Origin: Arhodomonas aquaeolei DSM 8974
Lineage (GTDB): Bacteria > Pseudomonadota > Gammaproteobacteria > Nitrococcales > Nitrococcaceae
Assembly (NCBI RefSeq): GCF_000374645.1
Contig: NZ_KB894803.1
Span: 1 to 64,000 of the forward strand
Length of the DNA: 64,000 nucleotides
Direction of reading: 5' to 3'
The translations under genes and the position numbers were made by a program. The notes under the pieces are model-generated. The model was given only the letters and a program-made list of their open reading frames with translations. It was not told where the DNA came from and did no database searches. Every line of letters begins with the position of its first letter. Positions within the stretch are counted from its first letter, which is position 1. Positions 55,425 through 63,949 of the stretch are shown in pieces.

Positions 55425-55898
55425 GAGCCCTTCCAGGTTCGGACGTGTCGTGGGGCGTTGCCGCGCCCGGAACGCGTGATGGTACCGCGATCGCACCCCG
55501 GCGCCGGGGATGCCATTGCGCCGCCGCGCCGGAACGGCCGGGCGTCATCCCGGACAACGGGGTCATCGCACCTCGCCCGGAAAGGATCGCGGACGGTGAG
55601 CAGGGACGGTCGTGGCGCCGTCAGCCATGGACTGGTTCAGGGCCGCGATCACACCGGCATCGGGGGAATGTTGCACGCCTGCGGCGCACAACCTACGCGA
55701 GGCCCGGCGAGTCTGCGGTAGGTCGGGCACGGCCGTCAGGCCGTGTGCGACAGCCGTGGGGGCCGTCGCATCCAGTGCGGGCGTCGCTCCCACTGCTGTG
55801 TGAAAAATGCAGGGAAAGACCCTCGGGGGAGGGGTTTTGCGTTCGGCACCCGGGCCGGGACCGGCCCGGGTGCCCTTACCGTTACCGCACCCGGGGCG
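55425..55898. other. Intergenic region with a 14-bp inverted repeat
   Basis: About 474 bases. The main structure is a perfect inverted repeat of 14 bp (55845-55858 with 55861-55874, centre GA), 25 bases past the end of the permease gene, probably its transcript-end hairpin though it lacks a T-tract. The remainder shows no credible gene. Confidence 0.6.
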
Positions 55899-56906
55899 TC
55901 AGCCCTTGTGCCAGTAGTGGTCGACGATGACCGCGAAGACCAGCAGGGCGCCGGTGATGATCATCTGCAGGTAGGAGCTCACGCCCACCAGGTCCAGGCC
56001 GTTCTGCAGCAGTACGAGGAAGATCGCACCGAGGATGGCACCCCACAGCGAGCCCTGGCCGCCGCGCAGGGATATGCCACCCAGCACCGCCGCGGCGATG
56101 GACTGCAGCGCGAACGTCCCGCCCAGGTTGGGTTCGCCGGAGCCCACGCGGGCGGTGAGCATGACGCCGGCGATGCCCACCAGCACGCCTGCCGAGAGGT
56201 AGGCCAGAAACAGCGCGCGTTTCACCGGTACCCCGGCGATGTGGGCCGAGACGGGGTTGCCGCCGACGGCGTACCAGTTGCGCCCGAGACGGTGCCAGTA
56301 CAGGGCGATATAGGCGATACCGACCACCAGCAGAACCACCAGCCACGGCACCGGGACGCCGGCGAGATCCCCGGTGTAGAGGGTCTCCTTGAACAGCTGC
56401 GGCAGGTTGAAGATCGGCACACCGCCGGTGATGATCAGCGCCAGGCCGCTGACCACCGAGGCCATGCCCAGGGTGACGATCAGCGGTGAGACCCGGAACT
56501 GGGATATCAGCAGGCCGTTGGCGGCGCCCACCGAGGCCCCGGTAAGCATGCCGGCACCGGTGGCCAGCACGATCCCGCCCGCGCCGGGCACGGCGACGAT
56601 CACCGAGCTGGTGGTGATACTGGTCAGTGCCAGCGCGGCCCCCACCGACAGGTCGAAGCCGCCGGTGATCATGACGATGGCCTGGGCGATGACGACCAGG
56701 GTGAAGTACACCGACTGGGTGGCGATGGTCGACATGTTGCGGCCGCTGAGGAAGTGTTCGGAGGCCACCGAGAAGTAGATGGCCATGATCACGAACAGCG
56801 GCAGCAGCGCCCCGGTCTTGGTGAAGATGATCCGTGCGGCGTCGAGCACGGCATTGCCGCCCCCGTCGCCGGTCTCGCGCCCGCGTGTCTCTGCCATGGT
56901 GTTCAT
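55899..56906 (-). CDS. Ribose-type ABC transporter permease
   Basis: A 335-residue inner-membrane permease of the RbsC/BPD_transp_2 family with about eight to ten helices. ITGGFDLSVGAALALTSI (near residue 75) and VLGGISLRGGQGSLWGAILGA (near 285) are typical of this family. The start at 56906 overlaps the ATPase stop as ATGA. It is the last gene of the cluster that starts beyond the right edge; the imported compound may not be a sugar, given the carboxylase genes upstream. Confidence 0.9.
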   Translation of the reverse strand: MNTMAETRGRETGDGGGNAVLDAARIIFTKTGALLPLFVIMAIYFSVASEHFLSGRNMSTIATQSVYFTLVVIAQAIVMITGGFDLSVGAALALTSITTSSVIVAVPGAGGIVLATGAGMLTGASVGAANGLLISQFRVSPLIVTLGMASVVSGLALIITGGVPIFNLPQLFKETLYTGDLAGVPVPWLVVLLVVGIAYIALYWHRLGRNWYAVGGNPVSAHIAGVPVKRALFLAYLSAGVLVGIAGVMLTARVGSGEPNLGGTFALQSIAAAVLGGISLRGGQGSLWGAILGAIFLVLLQNGLDLVGVSSYLQMIITGALLVFAVIVDHYWHKG

Positions 56907-58420
56907 ACTGCCTCTCTGCTGTCCTGGGATCCGAAGTAGGCGCTGACCAGCTGCTCTTCGTCCGCCTCGCCCTGGGTGAACTCCCGGGACATCCGCCCCT
57001 GGCTTATGGCGATGATGCGGTGGCACACGGTCAGCAGCTCGCGTGTGTCGGTGGAGATGACGATCACCGCCGCGCCGGCCTCGGCGAGCTCGCGGGTGAC
57101 GGCGTAGATGTCCGCCTTGGAGCCGACGTCGACGCCCTGGGTGGGCTCCTCGAGGATGAACAGCTGCGGCTCGGTGAGCATGCCGCGGGCGAACAGCACC
57201 TTCTGCTGGTTGCCCCCCGAGAGCAGCTTGATGGGCTGGGCCGCGGAGGGTGTGCTCACGCGCAGGCGCTGCACGTAGTCCGCCACGGTGCGGCGTTCGT
57301 TGAGGCGGTGGAGGAAGCCCATCCGGCCGAGTGCGTCCAGTGAGGACAGGGTCGCGTTCTCCGAGACCGGGCGCACGTCGACGATGCCCTCGGACTGGCG
57401 GTCGCCGGGCAGGTAGAAGATGCCCTGGCGTGCGAGGCGGTGCGGACGCAGGTCCCGGGGCCGGAACGGGCGGCCGAGCAGCTCGATCTCGCCGCGGGTG
57501 ACCGGGTGCAGGCCGTAGAGCGCCCGGCCGATCTCCTCGACCCCGGAACCGGCGAGCCCGCCGAGGCCGACCACCTCACCGGCGCGCACGGCCATGGACA
57601 GGCCCTTGAGGCCGCCGGCGGTGTGCAGGTCGCTGATGACCAGGCGGTTCTCGCTGCCGATGTGTGCCGGGTCCGGGGCCTCGGAATCCGCGATCTGGCG
57701 GCCGGTCATCAGCCGGATGATCTCGTCACGCTCCAGCGACGCGGTCGGCCGGCTCTCCACGAAACGCCCGTCGCGCATCACCGTGACCTGGTCGGTGATC
57801 TGGTAGAGCTCCTCCAGCCGGTGGGTGATCCAGATCACCCCGCTGCCGGCGTCCTTCAGCGAGGCCACCAGGTCGAAGAGCACCGAGGTCTCGGCGGCGT
57901 TCAGTGCCGCAGTGGGCTCGTCGAGGATGATCAGCTTCGGGCGCTCCAGCATCGCCTTGGCGACCTCGACGAGGTACTTCTGGGAGGTGCTGAGCGTGTC
58001 CACCCGGGCCGAGGCCGGGATGTGCGCGAAGCCGAGCTCCTCGAGCAGGGTGCGGGCGCGCACGCCCATGTCCCGCCGGCGGATGAAGCCGAGGGCGCCG
58101 GCCATCTCGCGGCCGAGGAAGAGGTTGTCCGTGACCGACAGGTTGGGGATCAGGCTGAGGTGCTGGAAGACCACGCGGATGCCGCTCTGGTATGCCTCCT
58201 GGGGCGAGCGCGGGTGGTAGTCCTCGCCGAGGAAGCGCATCCGCCCGGTATCCGGCTGCACGGCCCCGCAGATGACGCCGACCAGCGTGGATTTGCCGGC
58301 ACCGTTCTCGCCCACGAGGGCGTGAACCTCGCCGGCGCGGACCATCAGGTGGGCGTCCGCCAGCGCGGTCACGCCGGGGAAGCGCTTGCGCACGCCGGAA
58401 ACGTCGAGAATCGTGTCCAT
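56903..58420 (-). CDS. Ribose-type ABC transporter ATPase (double)
   Basis: A 505-residue protein with two fused ABC domains, as in RbsA. The first has Walker A GENGAGKST (near 39), a signature region LSTSQKYLVEVAKAM and LIILDEPTAAL; the second has a degenerate P-loop GLGGLAGSGVEE, the signature LSGGNQQKVLFARG and LFILEEPTQGVDVG. This asymmetry is usual for the family. The ATG at 58420 is used, with the first 11 codons of the longer frame discarded. Confidence 0.92.
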   Translation of the reverse strand: MDTILDVSGVRKRFPGVTALADAHLMVRAGEVHALVGENGAGKSTLVGVICGAVQPDTGRMRFLGEDYHPRSPQEAYQSGIRVVFQHLSLIPNLSVTDNLFLGREMAGALGFIRRRDMGVRARTLLEELGFAHIPASARVDTLSTSQKYLVEVAKAMLERPKLIILDEPTAALNAAETSVLFDLVASLKDAGSGVIWITHRLEELYQITDQVTVMRDGRFVESRPTASLERDEIIRLMTGRQIADSEAPDPAHIGSENRLVISDLHTAGGLKGLSMAVRAGEVVGLGGLAGSGVEEIGRALYGLHPVTRGEIELLGRPFRPRDLRPHRLARQGIFYLPGDRQSEGIVDVRPVSENATLSSLDALGRMGFLHRLNERRTVADYVQRLRVSTPSAAQPIKLLSGGNQQKVLFARGMLTEPQLFILEEPTQGVDVGSKADIYAVTRELAEAGAAVIVISTDTRELLTVCHRIIAISQGRMSREFTQGEADEEQLVSAYFGSQDSREAV

Positions 58421-58508
58421 GAGCTGCTGCCGTCTGCGCCCGCTCTCGGGCATGTCGGGGTGGGTGACGGCGGTGAGGGCGGGGACCGGCGGCCCCCGCC
58501 CGACCGCG

Positions 58509-59627
58509 TTACTCCTTCGGCTCGACGGAGAACACCGGGCGCCAGTCGCGGGCGCCCAGCATGTCCTCGTAGTCGTACTGGTCGATGGTCTCCGGGGTCA
58601 GCGGCTGGATCTTCGGGCCGGCGCGGAAGGGGAAGTCCTCGCCGGGTTTCTCGCCGTTGAGGATGCGCACCATCGCGTCCACCGCCATGCGGCCCTGCAG
58701 CGCGGTGAAGTCCGTCGGCGCCACCGCGACCTCGCCGTTCTTGATCTTCTCGTAGAGCGGCGGGATCAGGAACGTGGAGACGATCTTGGGCTTGTTGTCG
58801 CGGTCGCGGAGCACGTCCGGGGCGGCGTCCGCGGCGACGGCGTTGCCGGCGAGGTAGTCGAGGTCCGGGTTGGCGTTCATGACGTTCTCGATGATCGAGG
58901 TCTGAACGCTCTTGCCGGTGTCACCCCACTTCACGGTGATGATGTCCACGCGCTCCTCGGCGTCGTGGTCGGCCAGCGCCTGCTTGAAGCCGTCCAGGGT
59001 GTCGGGCGCCCAGCCGGATCCCGCCGGGCCCGGCAGGAAGGCGACGCTGACCCGGTCCTTGCCCTCGGAGTCCTTGGCCACGTACTCGCCGGCGACGTAG
59101 CCCATGGTGTAGAACGACACCAGGGTCTTGGCCGCGATGGCCGGGGCCTGGATGTCGTTGATCACCTCGATCACCGGGATGTCGGCGCTCAGCGACTTCA
59201 CCAGCCCGTCCTGGGCGGTGTAGCTGATCGCCGCCAGGATCAGGCCGTCGACGCCGCGGTTGCGCAGGTTCTCGACCTGGGAGATCTGGCCGGTGATGTC
59301 CTCGTAGCCCTGGGCGGCGACCAGGTCGATGCCGACGCCGAGCTTGCGGGCCTCGTCGATGATGCCGTAGTTCACGGCGAGCCAGTACGGGTCCTTGAGG
59401 TGGGGGAAGGACACGCCGATGCGGTACGGCTTGTCCGGGGTCGGGGCCTTCCACTCCTCGCTCCGGGCCTCGCCGAGCGAGGTGGCGGGCCGGCCCGCCT
59501 TCTTGCCGGAGACGTCGTAGTTGCCGTAGTAGGCCTCCACGTCGAAGGCCTGCGCCGTGCTGGCGGCGAGCAGCAGGCCGCCGAACACGGCGGCGGAGCC
59601 GGCGCGCATGATCTGTCGTGCGTTCAT
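58509..59627 (-). CDS. Periplasmic substrate-binding protein (TorT/RbsB-like)
   Basis: A 372-residue exported binding protein. Signal peptide at about residues 1-27 (ending TAQA). The core starts YRIGVSFPHLKDPYWLAVNYGIIDEA, the pattern of type I sugar-binding proteins, and the overall layout with a long pre-core segment (about 28-68) resembles TorT-like proteins. It would deliver a ligand to the permease and ATPase encoded just downstream. The ligand is unknown. There is an 88-base gap to the ATPase gene. Confidence 0.87.
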   Translation of the reverse strand: MNARQIMRAGSAAVFGGLLLAASTAQAFDVEAYYGNYDVSGKKAGRPATSLGEARSEEWKAPTPDKPYRIGVSFPHLKDPYWLAVNYGIIDEARKLGVGIDLVAAQGYEDITGQISQVENLRNRGVDGLILAAISYTAQDGLVKSLSADIPVIEVINDIQAPAIAAKTLVSFYTMGYVAGEYVAKDSEGKDRVSVAFLPGPAGSGWAPDTLDGFKQALADHDAEERVDIITVKWGDTGKSVQTSIIENVMNANPDLDYLAGNAVAADAAPDVLRDRDNKPKIVSTFLIPPLYEKIKNGEVAVAPTDFTALQGRMAVDAMVRILNGEKPGEDFPFRAGPKIQPLTPETIDQYDYEDMLGARDWRPVFSVEPKE

Positions 59628-59652
59628 CGTTGGGTACTCCTGGGCAGTGGCG

Positions 59653-59898
59653 TCAGTTGGACTCGATGACGACGAGACCCTGGCCCGGGTCCACGTCGCC
59701 CTCGTTGTCCACCAGAAAGGACTTCACCGTGCCGGCCACGCCGGCCTTGATCTCGTGGTAGGACTTCATCAGCTCGATGAGCCCCACCGTGTCGTCGGCG
59801 GTGACGGTGTCCCCTTCGGCGACGAAGGGCTCGGCCTCCGGGCTGGGGCGGCGGTAGAAGACGCCCGGCAGCTGGGCTTCGACGGTGTGTTCGGCCAT
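59653..59898 (-). CDS. Biotin carboxyl carrier-like protein
   Basis: An 81-residue single-domain biotinyl/lipoyl protein. The target lysine is Lys45 in LIELMKSYHEI, a variant of the usual EAMKM motif; PGVFYRRPSPEAEPFV and GDVDPGQGLVVIE complete the fold. It would carry carboxylate between the biotin carboxylase encoded at 61835 and the carboxyltransferase-like pair at 59947-61813. It is far shorter than acetyl-CoA carboxylase AccB, as expected for a dedicated carrier. Confidence 0.88.
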   Translation of the reverse strand: MAEHTVEAQLPGVFYRRPSPEAEPFVAEGDTVTADDTVGLIELMKSYHEIKAGVAGTVKSFLVDNEGDVDPGQGLVVIESN

Positions 59899-59946
59899 TC
59901 CTGTCCTCCTTGCGGGACGTGTCGTTCGGGTTGCGGTCGGCGCCGG

Positions 59947-60930
59947 TCAGGCCGGGCGCAGGGATTCTCTGGAGCAGATACGGGTCATCTCGCGGGCCAG
60001 GCGCTGGGCCTCGTCCACGGAGATTGCGCGGAAGCGGATCACCTCGCCGGGCCGGACCTGGCCCAGCTTCCAGAAGCCGCTGGTGGGCACGGTGAAGGGG
60101 TTGATGAAACCCCCCATGCTCGGGCCGTCCTTGACCAGGATGATGGGCGTCAGCCCCGCCAGGTTGATGGCCCCGTTGGGGTAGCCCTGATCGATGATGT
60201 TGGACGGCTCGGAGCCGTGCTCCGGGCGCTTGTTGATCGCCTTGTCGGCGAAGGTGAGCCGGTCGCCGGGGCCCTCCAGGCGGTAGCCGGTACGGTCCGA
60301 CTTGGCGGAGAGCTTCCAGTCCGCCTCCAGGAAGGTGCGGACCCCGGCTTCGTCGAGCCAGTCGTCGTTGGGGCCGGCGACGACCTCGATCTCCCAGCGC
60401 TTGTCGGAGGGGAGCTCGGGCCGTGCCTCGGGGATCACCACCATGTCCGGCGTGCCGCCGGAGGCGTCGCCGGTGGGGATCTGCTGGCCGGCCTGGATCG
60501 CGCGGCCCTCGAAGCCGCCGACCCCGGCCTTGTGGAAGGTCGCGCGGGAGCCGAGCCAGGGCTCGGTGCGGATGGCCCCGGCGACGGCGATGTAGCCGCG
60601 GGCGCCGGTCTTCGCGTAGCTCAGCTTCAGCGTCTGGCCGGCCTTTACCGCGTAGCTGCGCCACAGCTCGATGGGCTCGCCGTCGATGTGCGGCTGCATG
60701 TCGCCGCCGGTGACCGCGACCACGGTGTCCTCGTGGAAACGCAGCTCCGGGCCGGTGAACTGGCACTCGAGCGCGGCGTCTCCGGGCTCGTTGCCCACCA
60801 GCACGTTGGCCAGGCGGAACGACCAGTGGTCCATCGGCCCGGAGGGCGGGAAGCCCTGGTTCCAGTAGCCGACGCGGCCGGGGTAGTCCTGGATGGCCGT
60901 CTCCAGCCCGGCGTTCATGACTTCGAACAT
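59947..60930 (-). CDS. Carboxyltransferase-like subunit (KipA/PxpC family)
   Basis: A 327-residue biotin-dependent carboxyltransferase-family protein (KipA/PxpC; AHS2 domain). The pattern IQDYPGRVGYWNQGFPPSGPMDHWSFRLAN at the N-terminus and the later PNGAINLAGLTPIILVKDGPSMGGF are close to the matching half of urea carboxylase. The ATG at 60930, 13 bases after the KipI-like gene, gives this N-terminus. With its partner it could form either a 5-oxoprolinase subunit or a split carboxyltransferase. Confidence 0.88.
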   Translation of the reverse strand: MFEVMNAGLETAIQDYPGRVGYWNQGFPPSGPMDHWSFRLANVLVGNEPGDAALECQFTGPELRFHEDTVVAVTGGDMQPHIDGEPIELWRSYAVKAGQTLKLSYAKTGARGYIAVAGAIRTEPWLGSRATFHKAGVGGFEGRAIQAGQQIPTGDASGGTPDMVVIPEARPELPSDKRWEIEVVAGPNDDWLDEAGVRTFLEADWKLSAKSDRTGYRLEGPGDRLTFADKAINKRPEHGSEPSNIIDQGYPNGAINLAGLTPIILVKDGPSMGGFINPFTVPTSGFWKLGQVRPGEVIRFRAISVDEAQRLAREMTRICSRESLRPA

Positions 60931-60943
60931 GTCCTCACCCCCT

Positions 60944-61813
60944 TCAGAACCGCTGGGTCTCGTCGATACCCGCCACCCACTCCTTGTACTGGGCGACCGA
61001 GAACTTCTGGTATTCGACGAGGTTGTACTGGTAGCTGCCGTCGGCGACCTGGGCCTCGACGTGCTCGAACTCCTCGATGGAGCAGGGCACGAAGCGGATG
61101 CGGTCGCCGGGGCGGAACAGGCAGATGCTGTTCTCGAACACGGGGAAGCGCTTCTCCGTGTCCCAGATCGGCACGGGGGTGCGGCCGAAGACCTGGTAGC
61201 CGCCCGGCAGGTGCTCGGGGTAGATGGCGGTGGACATGCCGCCCATGCCCACCGAGCCCTTGGGCGTCCAGGTGCGCGGCGGGTTGTACTTCGGCGCCAC
61301 CAGCCGGCAGCGCGGGTCCAGCGGCATGGTGAACGGCAGGCCGGGCCAGAATCCCAGGGAGGCCACCCAGTACTCCGTGCCCGAGTGCACGCGCACGAGC
61401 TGGTCCACGCCGGAGAGGCCGTTGAGCTCGGCGACATACTCCGGGTCCGGCGTCTTCTTCGCGATCTTGGCGATGTAGTCCTCGACGCACTCCTTCGTCC
61501 ACGGGTCCAGGTAGACCGTGGGGAAGTAGAACAGCCGGCTCGGCAGCTCGATGTCGTCGGCGGGCCGCAGGCCCTCGATCAGCGAGGCCATCTCCTTTTT
61601 CAGATCGGCGAAGCTGATCAGCTCCGGGTCGTAGTGGATCAGCGTGGACGCGAAGCAGGGTGCGGTCTCCAACACCCCCTTTGTCTTCTGCTCGGCGACG
61701 ACGTTGGCCAGGTCCTGCCCCCGGAAGTTCAGCTCGAGATTCATCTCGTCGCCGAACTCGATGAGCATGTAGCGGTCGCCGCCCGGCAGGAAGCGGGGTT
61801 CCTCATAGATCAT
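60944..61813 (-). CDS. Carboxyltransferase-like subunit (KipI/PxpB family)
   Basis: A 289-residue AHS1-domain protein. It is longer than Bacillus KipI (about 240) and carries PLDPRCRLVAPKYNPPRTWTP and GGYQVFGRTPVPIWDT, which resemble the corresponding segment of urea carboxylase more than the short PxpB proteins. The start MIYEEPRFLPGGDRYMLIEFGD also fits that enzyme. It should pair with the KipA-like subunit. The substrate is an open question. Confidence 0.88.
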   Translation of the reverse strand: MIYEEPRFLPGGDRYMLIEFGDEMNLELNFRGQDLANVVAEQKTKGVLETAPCFASTLIHYDPELISFADLKKEMASLIEGLRPADDIELPSRLFYFPTVYLDPWTKECVEDYIAKIAKKTPDPEYVAELNGLSGVDQLVRVHSGTEYWVASLGFWPGLPFTMPLDPRCRLVAPKYNPPRTWTPKGSVGMGGMSTAIYPEHLPGGYQVFGRTPVPIWDTEKRFPVFENSICLFRPGDRIRFVPCSIEEFEHVEAQVADGSYQYNLVEYQKFSVAQYKEWVAGIDETQRF

Positions 61814-61834
61814 TGCGTTCCTCCCCAGCGCTGG

Positions 61835-63205
61835 TTACTCGGTGTTGAGCAGCTCGGACTCGTAGTCCGCGATGAAAGACGTCAGGGTCTCGCCCCGCCG
61901 GAAGGCGTCGGTGCGCAGGACGTTGACCAGGAAAGGCAGGTTCGTTCGGATGCCCTCGATGCGGCTGTTGCGCAGCACCTCCAGTGCCCGCTCGCGGGTC
62001 TCGTCGCGGTCCGCACCGCGGACGATGACCTTCGCGATCAGCGGGTCGTAGTAGGGGTGAACCCGGCTGCCGTCGTCGTAGCCGGTGTCCACGCGCACGT
62101 GCTCGCCCGCGGGCACGTGCAACGTCTCGATCACGCCGGGCTGGGGCAGGAAGTTGTTGAATGGGTCCTCGGCGTAGAGTCGGAACTCCATGGCGTGGCC
62201 CCGGCTCTCGATCCCGGCCTGGCTGAGCCCGGACTCCTTGCCCGCGGCGATGCGGATCTGGTGGGCGACGATGTCCTCGCCGGTGATCATCTCCGTGACC
62301 GGGTGCTCCACCTGCACGCGGGTGTTCATCTCCAGGAAGTAGAACTCCCCGGTTTCGTCGTCGAGCACGAACTCCACCGTCCCGGCGCCGTGATAATCCT
62401 GGGCCTCGGCGAGGGACACCGCGGCGTGGGTCATGCGCTCCCGTACGGCCGCGTCCACCGCCGGCGAAGGGGCCTCCTCGATGATCTTCTGATAGCGCCG
62501 CTGGATGGAGCACTCGCGCTCGAACAGGTGCGCCGCCCGGCCGCCGCCGAGCCCGAGCACCTGCACCTCCACGTGGCGGGCACGCGGGACGAACTTCTCC
62601 AGGAACACCGCCTCGTCGCCGAAGTTGGACTTCGCGAGCCCCTGGGTGGACTGCACCACCTTGCGCAGGGCGGCGAGATCGTCGACCCGCTGCATGCCGA
62701 TGCCGCCGCCGCCGGCGGAGGCCTTCACGAGCACGGGCAGGCCGATCCGGCGTGCCTCCGTCTCCAGGTCGTCGAGGTCGTCGCTGGTGAAGCGCCGGCT
62801 GCCGGGCAGCACGGGCACGCCGGCCCGCTCGGCGATGTGGCGGGCCCGTGCCTTGTCCCCCATGTCGCGGATGCTGTCCGTGCGCGGGCCGATCCAGGTC
62901 ATGCCGGCGCCGGTGACCGCATCGGCGAGCCGGGTGCTCTCCGCGAGGAAGCCGTAGCCCGGGTGGACCGCGTCCGCCCCGGTCTCCGACGCCGCCTGCA
63001 TCAGCCGCTCGATGTTGAGGTAGCTGTGCTGGGCGCGGGCGGGGCCGACCACGCGGTGCTCGTCGGCGAGGCGCACGTGCAGGGCGTCCTCGTCCGCCTC
63101 GGAGCAGACCGCGACGCTGGCGATGCCCAGCGAGCGGCAGCTGCGCGCGATGCGGCAGGCGATCTCGCCACGGTTGGCGATCAGGACCTTGCTGATATCT
63201 CCCAT
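61835..63205 (-). CDS. Biotin carboxylase
   Basis: A 456-residue ATP-grasp enzyme that carboxylates biotin on the carrier protein. Motifs: VLIANRGEIACRIARSCR at the N-terminus, KASAGGGGIGMQ (glycine-rich loop, near 160) and EMNTRVQVEHPVTEMITG (near 290) with catalytic residues. It is a stand-alone AccC-like protein, not the housekeeping copy expected beside accB elsewhere. The ATG at 63205 follows GGGGAG; a GTG two codons upstream is the alternative. Confidence 0.93.
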   Translation of the reverse strand: MGDISKVLIANRGEIACRIARSCRSLGIASVAVCSEADEDALHVRLADEHRVVGPARAQHSYLNIERLMQAASETGADAVHPGYGFLAESTRLADAVTGAGMTWIGPRTDSIRDMGDKARARHIAERAGVPVLPGSRRFTSDDLDDLETEARRIGLPVLVKASAGGGGIGMQRVDDLAALRKVVQSTQGLAKSNFGDEAVFLEKFVPRARHVEVQVLGLGGGRAAHLFERECSIQRRYQKIIEEAPSPAVDAAVRERMTHAAVSLAEAQDYHGAGTVEFVLDDETGEFYFLEMNTRVQVEHPVTEMITGEDIVAHQIRIAAGKESGLSQAGIESRGHAMEFRLYAEDPFNNFLPQPGVIETLHVPAGEHVRVDTGYDDGSRVHPYYDPLIAKVIVRGADRDETRERALEVLRNSRIEGIRTNLPFLVNVLRTDAFRRGETLTSFIADYESELLNTE

Positions 63206-63219
63206 CGTCACTCCCCGGC

Positions 63220-63945
63220 TCAGGCGGCGGTGGCGCCGAGGGCGTCGCGTACGGCGCGGGCCACGTCGAGCGCGTTGGGCGTGTCGGAGTGCACGCAGAC
63301 GGTGTCGGCGCGGACCTTCAGGGTGTGGCCGTTCACCGACTCGGTCTCGCCCTGCTCCACCGCGCGGACGACCCGCTCGGCCGCCCTGGCCGGATCCACC
63401 GCGGCGTGCTCGCGGGTGATGATCAGCTTGCCGTCGTCGTCGTAGTCGAGGTCGGCGAAGTACTCCGCGAGGAAGGTGTGGCCGCGCCGGGTGTAGACCG
63501 TCTCGTGGCAGGTCCCGGACAGGCCCATGAGCGGTACGCCGAAGACATCGGCGGCATCGCAGACGGCGTCGGCCACCGCCTCGTCACGGGCGGCCATGCC
63601 GTAGAGCGCGCCGTGGGGCTTGATGTGGTTCAGTGCCATGCCGGCGCCGTCCAGGAAGCCCTTCAGCGCGCCCACCTGGTAGATGAGGATGTTGGCCAGC
63701 TCCTCGCGGGGGATCTTCATCTCGCGCCGGCCGAAGCCCTGGAGGTCCGGCAGCGAGGGGTGGGCGCCGACACGCACGCCGTGGGACCGGGCGAGCTCCA
63801 CGGTCTTGCGCATGTGGTTGGGATCGGAGCCGTGAAAGCCGCAGGCCACGTTCGCGGCCGAGATGAAAGGCATCATCCCGGCGTCGTCACCCATGCGATA
63901 CAGGGAGAAGCTCTCCCCCATGTCGCAGTTGATCGTCGTTTGCAT
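63220..63945 (-). CDS. pxpA: PxpA (LamB/YcsF) family protein
   Basis: A 241-residue member of the LamB/YcsF family, whose PxpA proteins work with PxpB and PxpC in ATP-dependent opening of 5-oxoproline. The start INCDMGESFS, then NVACGFHGSDPNHMRKTVELA and GAHPSLPDLQGFGRREM and KPHGALYG are diagnostic. It lies 14 bases before the biotin carboxylase gene in the same direction, so it is part of the same operon. Confidence 0.93.
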   Translation of the reverse strand: MQTTINCDMGESFSLYRMGDDAGMMPFISAANVACGFHGSDPNHMRKTVELARSHGVRVGAHPSLPDLQGFGRREMKIPREELANILIYQVGALKGFLDGAGMALNHIKPHGALYGMAARDEAVADAVCDAADVFGVPLMGLSGTCHETVYTRRGHTFLAEYFADLDYDDDGKLIITREHAAVDPARAAERVVRAVEQGETESVNGHTLKVRADTVCVHSDTPNALDVARAVRDALGATAA

Positions 63946-63949
63946 TGCG

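Noticed and set aside
60893-63445. 850-codon open frame on the plus strand
   Set aside because: It is antisense to the KipI-like, biotin carboxylase and PxpA genes, all with clear family motifs; its translation is low-complexity Val/Asp/His/Arg typical of antisense frames in high-GC DNA.
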